Shown piece after piece: positions 1-9,800 of a stretch of 64,000 nt of DNA; position 1 is the first letter of the stretch, and the number at the start of each line of letters is the position of its first letter. The stretch comes from Drosophila persimilis. Taxonomy: Eukaryota > Arthropoda > Insecta > Diptera > Drosophilidae. Position numbers and translations under genes: made by a program. The notes under the pieces are model-generated. The model was not told where the DNA came from. It was given only the letters and a program-made list of their open reading frames with translations, and did not search any database. The stretch lies in contig NW_020825289.1 of the NCBI RefSeq assembly GCF_003286085.1, forward strand, positions 20,424,001 to 20,488,000. Direction: 5' to 3'.

Positions 1-747
1 CCCTACATGGTCCTTGTTATTCTCGGTTTTATTTGGCCCCTGAAACTCAAGGTGAGGCTCCTTGAGTGACTCGTGAGTGAGTCGAGAAAACTGTGAACGA
101 TGGGCCGGCGCGGCTTCTGGTAGGCTTGGAAAGATCTCCTTGGAAAGATCTTCTACAGGTCGCTGTTTCTTCCGGCTCCTTACCCGCTTGTCACTGTTCT
201 GGTTCTTTTTTCGGTGAGAATGCACTATCGGTGGGTTTTTTTTCCTCACTTGCTGGGAGGATTTATGGCGCAGGCCAGTGGGCAGGCCCATGCTGATCCC
301 AGATCCCGATTTCCGTGTCTCCACACGGTCCGTGTTATCATCGGTTTTATTTGACCCCTCAAACTCAACCTGAGGCTCCTTGAGTGACTCGTGAAAGTCT
401 CGAGAGTACTGCGAACGATGGGCCGGCGCTGCTTCTGGTAGGCTTGGAAATATCTGCTTGGAAACATCTTCTATAGGTCGCTTTTTGTCCCGGCTCCTTA
501 CCCGCTTGTCACTGTCCTGGTTCTTTTTTCGGGGAGAATGCACTATCGGTGGGATTTTTATCCTCACTTGCTGGGAGGCCTTACTGCTCAGGCTAGTAAG
601 CAGTCCTAAGCTGGACCGAGATCCAGATCCGGTTCTATTTGTCCACTGAAACTCAACGTCAGGCTCCTTAAGTGACTCTTGTGCGCCTTGAGAATGCGGC
701 GCCAGATGCTGGACCGGTGCTGCTTGTGACGCATTTTGACGGATAAT
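1..747 (-). repeat. Tandem coding repeat, units of 318 and 288 bp
   Basis: Three copies are anchored by the block GGCTCCTT[A/G]AGTGACTC at 57, 375 and 663. Units one and two are visibly similar over their whole length, including AACGATGGGCCGGCG, CTCCTTACCCGCTTGTCACTG and GAGAATGCACTATCGGTGGG. The third copy is truncated and more diverged. The spacings (318 and 288) are multiples of three, so the minus-strand frame is kept. Confidence 0.8.
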
Positions 748-869
748 CTGGGATTGTGTTGATTTGCGCAGTGTTTCATGGAGAAATGAAAAGAGCAACC
801 CCCTGTACTTACCAAGAACAGGAGGCACAACATGCAGAAATGCACACAGGAAAATCGTATCGGCCACAT
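1..869 (-). CDS. Secreted protein with in-frame tandem repeats, two exons, 3' end cut by the window edge
   Basis: I do not recognise this gene. Exon 1 (869 down to 813) encodes 19 residues, MWPIRFSCVHFCMLCLLFL, a convincing signal peptide, and ends exactly at a GTAAGT donor. A 65-bp intron (812-748) ends in a CAG acceptor. Exon 2 runs open without a stop from 747 to the window edge (249 codons), and both junctions are phase 0. Exon 2 is built of diverged repeats of 106 and 96 codons, each carrying ESLKEP(x)VEF, SQQVRxKxPPIVHS and KNQxSDKRVRSR. The mature protein would be basic and rich in Lys, Arg, Ser and Pro, with few cysteines. An AT-rich TATA-like stretch lies about 70 bp upstream of the ATG, and the gene is head-to-head with the SVWC-like gene. 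The lack of indel frameshifts between repeats supports translation. A secreted reproductive or immune peptide precursor is possible but unproven. Confidence 0.6.
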
Positions 870-1431
870 TGATGATTAACGGGAAGTTTTAAACGAATTT
901 AGTATTTCACTTTTGATTTAAAATAATAATAAAATATATCTACTAATTCGAGTCCATACTAATATATGTATGGTATGGTATGAAGTAAATGGAGGGGCAT
1001 GCTGAGAAACGTTACAAATGAGTCGATTTTTTATTTTTTACAACGAGGCCAAGTGGCCACACATAGATAATTTGCATTAATTATATGCATTTCACCAGTT
1101 GAGTAACAGTGGAGGAGCACCAGAGCAGTCATTGAAAACTCATCCAAGAAATATGTTTCATTTCACGCGTTCTACCAAGAGCAATTTATATACATACGCA
1201 TATGTACGTACACATGTCTATAGTTATGAAGGAATTACTGTTGCGGCGGGCTGTGGGTAAAAGTATTTGTATTCGTCGGAAGTGTACGAATTATATATAG
1301 TAAATGCCATAAGAACAGGTTCATTTGTTCCATTCGATTCTTTATAATTTTGGCAGTTAGCAGCAGCCAAACTTTAATTTTCATGGGAACCGCAAGTGCA
1401 CTCCCATACAGCAGAATTTTTCTTTTTTTTT
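870..1431. other. Intergenic region between two divergent secreted-protein genes
   Basis: AT-rich, with poly-A/T runs and a TATATGTA-type stretch near 1190-1215. No open frame is convincing. It must contain the upstream elements of both flanking genes. Confidence 0.5.
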
Positions 1432-1472
1432 TATATATAAAGCAGCGGTAGCTTTAGGCCGTTCATTCAGTT
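1432..1472 (+). promoter_or_regulatory. TATA box plus initiator of the SVWC-like gene
   Basis: TATATATAAA at 1432-1441 is followed by a consensus Drosophila initiator, TCAGTT, at 1467-1472. The TATAAA core starts about 33 bp before the initiator A at 1469, the expected spacing. The coding start follows 40 bp later. Confidence 0.7.
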
Positions 1473-1508
1473 AGAGAGTGTTTTGCCGACTTGTCTTCCC
1501 TGCCTGCA

Positions 1509-1929
1509 ATGAATTTCCTGAAAATTATCTTCGTTATTATGTTGGTCGTATCCGGTGCAAATGCTGCGACTTATTACTTCACGAGGACAAAGCTGCTTCC
1601 AAATGGTACGAATAGTAGAACTATATGTGATATTAGGGAACTTCATGAAACAGGTGCTCTTGATTATGTAAACATTGGATGGCAAATGCAATCAAGCCGA
1701 GTGTGTGGATTACACTCCTGTTTTTTTTTTAATAAGCACCATCCAGCAGCTTCTGATTTTTTGTAGTAAGTACAATTGAGAGTATATCAGGTTCATTGTG
1801 TTAATTTAATTTATCAATTTCAGCTGCCAACACCCAGCTCTTTTTGCAGAGTGTGAGACTTATGGAGTAGACACAACAGTAGATTGGCCCGAATGCTGTT
1901 GGAAGTGTGTCGATTTTAAAAAATGTTAG
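1509..1929 (+). CDS. Small secreted cysteine-rich protein, single von Willebrand factor C (SVWC)-like domain
   Basis: Two exons (1509-1765 and 1824-1929) with a 58-bp intron (GTAAGT...TTTCAG) give 120 residues. Read unspliced, the frame hits a TAG that overlaps the donor; splicing restores a tyrosine codon across the junction. Residues 1-19 (MNFLKIIFVIMLVVSGANA) form a signal peptide with a typical AxA-type cleavage site. The mature part carries nine cysteines and ends with WPECCWKCV. That CC-x2-C ending after an aromatic-Pro motif is characteristic of arthropod SVWC proteins such as Vago, which are secreted and often induced by stress or infection. I chose the ATG at 1509 because the upstream in-frame NTG codons precede the signal sequence. 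The TATA/Inr promoter suggests regulated, tissue-restricted expression. The family call rests on cysteine spacing only; the role is inferred. Confidence 0.7.
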
Positions 1930-1982
1930 CTCTGAAGTTTCGATTATCAGTTCATGTTACAATTATGTATGCAAACATGCGA

Positions 1983-1988
1983 AATAAA
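1983..1988 (+). terminator. Poly(A) signal of the SVWC-like gene
   Basis: AATAAA lies 54 bp after the stop codon and is followed by a T-rich stretch. Confidence 0.7.
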
Positions 1989-2022
1989 TATTTTATTACT
2001 CTGAATCCATGTCGAATCCTAA

Positions 2023-2311
2023 TTACTGATTGAAGATCAGCGTACTGTCGCCCAAGCAAAGCGCCTTGGCCACGCCCCACGTCGTCACGTTCTGCACGAC
2101 TGCATCGAGCTCCTTAGATGGCCTTCCTGTCGATCCGCTTGCCATTCTTTATGTCCTGCTCCAGAACCATGAGAAACTTCTCAATGGCCGACGCTGCTGT
2201 CCGATAACCCCCAAGCACACCTCGATGTCTGAATCCGATTCCAATTCTTCTACTGTCAAGGCTCGCCTCCTTGTTGGGTGGTCCAACGGGCGGTTGGCTT
2301 GCTATAGTCAT
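2023..2311 (-). pseudogene. Frameshifted coding relic of unknown family
   Basis: On the minus strand three frames in succession look coding: one with LTVEELESDSDIEVCLG, then a second with YRTAASAIEKFLMVLEQDIK up to a TAA at about 2114, then a third with KELDAVVQNVTTWGVAKAL ending at the TAA at 2023. Joined, they resemble one acidic/amphipathic domain broken by small indels. I do not recognise the parent gene. The region is GC-richer than its surroundings, as expected of former coding sequence. It could instead be chance open frames. Confidence 0.35.
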
Positions 2312-2539
2312 CCTCCGATATTCATCGCATGCTATTATTGAAATGATTTGTCTCCAGGGATGACAGCTCATCGATATGTGATTATTAAACCAGGGATTAA
2401 AACACATTGATGTTTATTTTTAAAACATCTTCCGGTATAATGCCCACATAATGTAATTATATCGGTTATGATACATATATACGGAATAGAATTACGGAAT
2501 ATTATTAATTCAGCAAGATGATTCCGTCCGATGTATATC

Positions 2540-3000
2540 GTATAAAGGCAAATTAAGTGAGCTAAGTTTTTTTTTTGTATCGGTATATTTTGAAATGATA
2601 CGATATATTTTGGTATATACCTGATGGGGGGACGGTATATTTTATCGATACATCGTATTATATATCGCCCATATGAATATATATATCTAAATAAATAAGG
2701 GACGTTTAAGTGGGCTAAACTCGTTTTTTTCGGTATATTTAGGTCTGTTTTGGTATATATCTGAGGCTCAGACGCCTTACCGACGTGCAACGAAAACTTG
2801 AGTCGTAATGGGCTGTAGGAAGGTGTATGGACAACAAGAAAAAATTGCAAGCTTCGTACTGCCCCCACCTCATCTTCATCTCACTTGTGAGGACAATATA
2901 CCTTGAAGACAAAATCGAATTTTTGTATATTGGGTATATTCAAGGTATATTGGGCAAAAAGGGTGGATTTTACCGTGCATGCGTTGCATTATCTGGGCCG
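2540..3000. repeat. Cluster of GGTATATTT (Motif 6-like) elements with a TTAAGTGGGCTAA block
   Basis: CGGTATATTT or TTTTGGTATAT occurs repeatedly (about 2580, 2610, 2635, 2740, 2755, 2930, 2945). Near-identical blocks reading AAGT[G/A][G/A]GCTAA followed by poly-T and GGTATATTT occur at about 2553-2590 and 2706-2750, and again inverted at about 17110-17190. Motif 6 is a known Drosophila core-promoter element, so this may be a decayed promoter or a small dispersed repeat. Confidence 0.5.
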
Positions 3001-3818
3001 TTTTGCCTGTTGTCCATACCCCCTTTTTCCTTCCATTATGTAGCAAATGTGTAGAAAAGTAGACTCCATACTCCCATCCTCGTTTATATGTATATATATA
3101 TATAAATATATATTTATGTACTTGTATATTGCGGGAGAATTGTTGGGGAATTGTTGCGTTGCTGTGGAAAAATGCAATTGTAAATTTTAATAAATTGATT
3201 AACGGTTTTCCCTGATGACGTTTCGAGTAAATTAAGTGTGCGCACCGGGTTACGCGTGGAGAGAAGATTGAAAAAACATTTTTTTCCTACGCAGCAGAGG
3301 CATTGAACGCGCGCGTGTGTGTTATGTGTGTGTGTGTGTGTGTGTTAGTGCCACATAAAGTTGCAAGAAGCACAGTTATATTTCATGTGCTTGATTTATG
3401 CAATAATAAAATCGGCAAATTCAGCTTGTGGATCAAAATCCGAAAGGAAAGCAGAAAAATGTGAAAAAAACCAATGGGAATTTTTCAATGTTGTCAATAC
3501 AGCGAGAGCGAGAAGCAGCAGCAGCAGCGCCATCCGCAGTAGCCGTCTGCGGTAGCAGCGCTGCCAGCGTCAACGTACAAAAAGTCAAAAGCAAAAGAGG
3601 AGAATGAAATAACAGAAAAAAAGAAAAGAAAAAAAGTTGAGCCATAGCAAAGCACGAAGAAACGCGAAGCACGGGCTAAAGAAAAATCGAAATAATAAAA
3701 AAAACACGCATACATATGCACGTATATGTAGCTGTTTGCGTGTAGTGAGATTCTGTGCCTGTGTGTGTAAGTGAAACGTATAAATAAAATTCAGCCAAAT
3801 GCAGAAGCCAACAACAAA
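3001..3818 (+). promoter_or_regulatory. Probable promoter and 5'UTR of the zinc-finger gene
   Basis: No gene of its own is visible. The stretch carries a (TG)n run at 3325-3344, a CGCGCGTGTGTG patch, and from 3500 a purine- and AGCAGC-rich leader typical of long Drosophila 5'UTRs. The transcription start is not identifiable by eye. Confidence 0.35.
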
Positions 3819-6800
3819 ATGGATAACAAAACTAAACAGTTGGATTTTAAATTACTGGTAATTAAATAATGTTTACGCCCCAGCCCCCGTTTTACTCCTT
3901 CCATTCACCATATTATATACACAGAAACATAGGTACAACCGTAAATGTGTTTGTGTGACTGTCTAATTGTGTGTGAGAGAGAGAGAGAGGAGAAAAACAA
4001 CGTGTAAAGGCAAAGAAGAGAGCGACAGTGAGATGGAGAGCGTGAGCCAAAGAGAGCGTGTGATAGAAGAGTAGGAGGTGGAGGACGACAGATAACAAAT
4101 GAAGTGAGGTACAGTGTGCACTGGTCGTATTTTGTTGCCGCCTTTGCTTTTGTTGTAATGTTAAAAGGTCGCCTCGATTAAAACAAAAAAAAGAGAATAC
4201 GGAGTATTTGAATTTGTTTTAGCATTTTGCTTTACTCTCCAATTAGGAATGCGAAACACCTGAAGTAAACAAAGATAAGCGGTTAATGGATTTTTGAGCG
4301 GGAATTGCGGTCATCTTAAGAGCGAGATAGAGAGAGAGCTACTACAGTTAAATGAGTTGAAAGAGAAGAAGAGTGCTGTGTGGGCGCTTTCTTTCTGTGT
4401 GCTGTTCTTCTATTCCGTTTATTATTTTAAAAGCTTTAAACGCCCCCTAGCAGACTCTCCCTACCCAACCCATTCAAAATGGATGGGGGAATTCTTGCAC
4501 AATTTCCACCCACACATATTAAGCTTTCTGTGTGTGTGTGTCTGTGAACTTCCGCCGAGTCTATCTCTAAACCCCCATCATACCACCCCAGTACAAAACC
4601 AGACCCCAACCCATCCCCATCGCACTCCCACTATCCCATTCAAAGGCAAAACGCATACCACTCCCATTTCCCCTTCTTCTCGGCTCCCCTTTCCCCTCTC
4701 TATCCCCTTCTTCCTTTCAACGAGTGCCACATAATGTTATTTTTGTTTTTTCTATTTGCCTCTAAAATGAATTGTAGTTCCCCCTCTGACATTCTCTCTA
4801 TATTTTTGTGCTATGCTACTCCCCATTTTTCGACCCATTTCAATATGGTTCTTGTTACTGGGTTGCTATTATTCACTTTTGTTTTGTTTTCCCTCGTTAT
4901 ATTTGAGGAAATATTTATTTTTATTTTTTATTAGTTTATAACAACGTTTACATGGATTACACACTCATACAAAGAAACAAACTTACATTTGCATAAATAC
5001 TAATACCATAAAAAATACTACTAAATCTAAAAGCACAGACACACACACAACACTCCATCTCGCACTCATACATAGAAATAGAGCCCCAAGAGCAAGAGCA
5101 TGATTGGATTTGTGAATGTGTGTGTGTGTGGTTTGTGTTGTTCCTCGTAGAAAGTATTTGTGAGAGGGGTGTGAGCGAAAAGCGGGAGGGAGTCACTACT
5201 TCTTCCCTTTCTCTTCCTCCTGCATGCATATAAATTTTTGTGGTAGCTCGCTCCCGTATGCAAGTGGAAGTGAGATGGACAACACGGTACGAATGTACGA
5301 AGCAAAGCACAAGTGAAAGAAGAAGAAGAATGGTAAACAGCATTGCACAGTGGGGCAAAATTGTTCATTTGTGTACATGTATTTCCATTGGTGGTGGAAA
5401 AAGAAGTTAGGGAATTTTTTTTAATGAAGAACTAATGCACTCACTCCTGAAACACATAAAATAGCATTCTCTCTGAAACTAAATTTCTCTTGAATGGCAG
5501 TTCAGCTCATGTTTTCCCTTGCAGCGTTTTAATTACTTCTCTTCTCTCTCTTTAGAAACGCAATTAAAGTTTTTTATCGCTATTAATTGGGTTTACGACA
5601 TGAGTGAATGCTGTCTGAAAGCCGGACGCAGGTCTATGAGGGTTAAAATAGTTATCCTTTTCTAGTTTCGAACTATGGGGCTGCACTGGGAAGCAGCAGA
5701 CCAAAAGAGCGTACGCTCTGTGCCAATTTCATTAATAATACTCTTTAATTAAGGCAAGGAGGAAGACAAAAGACAGTGTAAAAGCTATTTTTATTTGATT
5801 ACTAAAACTATTTGGATGCATTCCTATGTATTTGTGCTGCTCTAAAAGCTTTTGGTTGTGTGTATGAGAGGGGGGGAGGAAAAGCAAAATGTATAACATA
5901 CATAAATTTAGCTAAAAATGCATGCAACGTCACTTTCTTGCCCTTCCCTGTGCCGCCTGCTGCCCCCATTTTGACTGTTTCTTCTATATATATAATATAT
6001 TATATATGTAAGTAGTATATGAATGTTTATCTGGGTGTGTGTGTGGGGATGTACTCACGTGTTTAGAAATATTTTGAAGATACATATGTAGTCAGTCCGC
6101 TTCTATTTATCTTTGGATGTGTTGGTGTGTGGGTGTGCGCTTTGTGGAACAGGTACATGTGTTTGTATGAACCTACATATATAACAATTGTAAACGAACT
6201 AAATATTTCTGTGTTGCAACTAAAGCGGCATAAATCAAGATGGAAAATACAGCTGACATCGCACAAAAGTCGACTATTGAATACCCTATAAGAGATTCCA
6301 TTCATCCTATTTATATTGAGTTGAATGATATTCTTATCCTAAAGAAAGGTGCATCGTATTTTATTTTTGTGGTTAAGGTACATATAAATATGTACATATG
6401 TATATCACATCAAGTGCACTACGTCTCTTTCTCTCACTCACACACACGCAAACACACACTAGAGATCATTTAATAAGAACAAAAATAAAATGTAATTAAA
6501 TGTGGTATTTTGATTTTCGTTTCCCATTACTCTCTTCGCGCGCTCTTTCTCTCCCTCCGCTTTTCCGTTTTCTTACCACACACACAAAAAATGTGATTAT
6601 AACTGTATGCGTATGCATGTGTGTGTGAGAGCTATCTGCGATCTAAATTTACAACTACTTTATTGACAAATAAAACGCGAGAGTTGCAGCGTTGCCACCC
6701 AGTTGCAAGTTGGATCAATGAATTTTTGTAATCATTCAATAAATACAAAACAAAGGGTATTCAAAGTATTTCAGGAGTGTGTACCCGTCGTCGTTTGCTT

Positions 6801-9800
6801 TTAGCCCTGTCCACCAATACTCCCTTTTCCGTAATTCTGTATTGTTTTCTTTCTTCTTCTCTCATACAGTGGGTGGATGGATGGTGCGAGAGGAACGTGT
6901 AGCGAACAGAGAGCCCCACATTGTGCTTGTAACAACTACAAATCGCTGCAAAAACACATACATACACACACATACATTTAGAGAGATAAATGCACACATA
7001 CACATGCATATATAGTGGAAACATTGTGGAATGGGGGAAAAGTAGCACAAATTGTTCGCTGTTTTAATTTCCCTGCCTCTTCTTCTCTGTCTCCCCACCT
7101 TCGCTGTTGCTGTTTTTTGCTTCTTTATTTTTGCCATCTTCGTTGGTTTTCGTTGTGGTCGTGTGTTTGCTTTGCACTAATCGCTTGCGCGAACAGCGCA
7201 GCCGGCGTCGCTGCTTCTGTCGCCGTGCTGTCTAACCGTTTCATTGACGACGCGAGCGCTTCTCTCTCTCTCTCTGCTACTACTTCTCCCCACTCTCCCT
7301 CTCGTGGCTTTAATGGCATTAAATTGTTTAGAAAATCATAATCTCTAATTGTATGTGATCACAGTTATTTTGGCAAGTGTAGGTTTGTGTGTGTGTGTGT
7401 TTAATTAAAACAAATATGGATGTTATGTTCTAATTGGGACAAAACTACTTTGAATTTATGTGGCAACTCTACAAACACCACCTCACCACCCCCCTATATC
7501 TCCTCCCCCAAGTTTCTGCTTTCCATGAAAATGGGCGGCACAGGACGGAAGTTGGTAATTTATTTCTACTAGCGCAATAATTTAAGCACAGTGGAGCGAA
7601 AACGATTCTGCTATGATACTTCTACGAAATATTACAAACTCCAATATTCTTTGATTCTTCCAGGTGGATCAGTCACTAAATCTACTGGACAGCCTCAATA
7701 CGGCATTGCGGTGCGATGCTATACAATTTTTGCTGCAGACGCTCAAGTGCAAATATCCGGACGCCTGCGACCAAGTTGTCAGGAATCTATTCAGTCACAT
7801 AACCAATGATAATGGCGGAGGGCTGGCCACCCACCACGAGCTAGCGAAGAGCGAACAGCTCCAGCAGCTGCTGCTGTCCACCAAGAAGGAGAAAAAGGAG
7901 AAGCAGGAGCCGGACAGCGGTGGCGGTTTCGACGGCGCCGGGGCCGGGGCCGATGCAGAGATCAAGCGGGAGCATCAAGTGGAAGAAGATGAGGAAGAGG
8001 AGGCCGGTTCTACAGATCTGAACCAGAATTTCGAGAAAATCCTTTGCAAAGAGGAGTTTCTGGGCCTCGACGACGAGGAGGAGGAGGAATTCCTCCATGA
8101 TGCGGACACAGAGAATTCGTCTTCCCTGCAATTCAACGCTGGCAACCATGTGGATGCACTTGGGCCTGGTGATCCTTTGGATCTAATACAAGGCGGTGGC
8201 TCACTCCTGGTCAAACGGAAGTACGAGGCAACTTTTGGAGCCGAGGAAGATGAGGAGGATCACCTGGATGAGGACGCGGCCAGCAGCAGCCCCAATGGCA
8301 ACAGCAGCGACAGTAAGCTGGTCAAGCGAATGCGAACCAACAACATGCACGTGGCTGTGGCGCTGGGGGTGGGAGTGTCGAGTGTGAGGAGGAAAGAGGA
8401 GAGATCCAGCCTAGGCGAGGGCTACGTCTTCCACGAGGACAGCCAATATACGCTGCGATATCACCACAGTACCGGGGAGTTCAGTGAGCGGGCTTTTAAG
8501 GCTCAGTTCCGTACTCTGTTGCGCCTGGCGCTGAGTCAGCACCACAAGCCCTTCCTCAAACAGTTCTATGAGAACTTTGTGGAGAATGGACGGCTGCTGG
8601 GCACCACGCCTTCGACGAGAGTGTTGAAGGAGCTCCGCGACCAGCGATTGGAAGAGTGGCGGAGACAGCGGGAGCGTCGTCAACTGGTCAGCCTACTGAA
8701 GCAGAATGAGATTCAGCAGCAGGAGATCCAAAAACAGCAGCAAGAGATTCAGGCGCAACAGGAGCTGCACGACGATGAGAATCGGGAGCAGGAGCAGGAG
8801 CCGGAGCGTGAGCAGGAGCATGAGCAAGAGTTGCCCCCACAGCTGCCTGCCATCTCTTTTGGCGACTCGGAGCTGGAATCGGAAACGGAATCACAGCTGT
8901 CGTCGGCAGCTCAAGAGATTATGAAGTTTGAAGAGTTCATTGACGACGGTGTAGGCGCAGGACGTCTTATCGATGGTCTGGAAATGGAGCCGGAGATAGA
9001 TGACATGCTCGCTGGCGCCGGTAGTGCCCTGTGCAGCGTAAACAGTGCGAGCGGCCACAGTAGCAACAGCAGCAACAGCAGCAGCAGTGGGAGTGGGAAT
9101 GGTAATGGTAATGGGAATGGAATCGAAGTAAGCGGGGTTGTCCTGGAGAACAATAGTCATCATTCGCATCACCTGTGAGTAGAGCTGCAGCCTGCTTCCC
9201 AGAATACTTGCTAATATGTCCCTTTCTTGCAGAAGTAGCAGCAGCAGTGCAAATCTTGTGATCAACGGCCTTACGTCAAGCAATAGCATCAACAGCAACA
9301 ACAACAACAACAACAATAATAATAACAATAATGGCAATCTCCACTGCCCGCCAATATCCCTCCACGGGCAGGGGCAGGGACAGAGTCTGGGATCAGTACA
9401 GGAGCAAATAGCACCAGGCAAGCCATCGCTTCATCTGCCCATGACCATGACCTTGGAGAGCAGAGACCTGAAGGGCAACAGTCAGCAGGGACATATCATC
9501 ATGTCGGGTGGAGGAAGCTCTGGGACCCACGCCAATGAGATTCAGCAGCTGCATCAGCATCCAAATCACTACAACTCGAGCAATAATCCCCTCTCCATGA
9601 TGGGTGGCATGATGCAGCAGCAGCACGTAAACATGCAGCACCAGCAGCAGCAAATGATGCAGGGACAGTTACCACAGCATGGGGTCTCGATGATGAACAA
9701 TCGTCAGATGCCTGCACTTGTTGCCTTGTCAAATCTGGGAGACGAATCTCCGGTTTCGAGCAATGTCTGTGGCCAGATGAACTCCTCGCTAGAGCTAGAC

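Noticed and set aside
2368-2868. 166-codon minus-strand frame
   Set aside because: It runs through the GGTATATTT repeat cluster and encodes Ile/Tyr-rich low-complexity sequence.
4294-4934. Open frames in the first intron of the zinc-finger gene
   Set aside because: Low-complexity Pro/Thr/Phe/Leu translations from C-rich and T-rich intron sequence, without splice sites or homologues that I recognise.
9290-9335. AACAAC/AATAAT run and other trinucleotide arrays considered as CRISPR-like repeats
   Set aside because: They are simple coding repeats for Asn and Gln in a eukaryotic gene, with no spacer structure.
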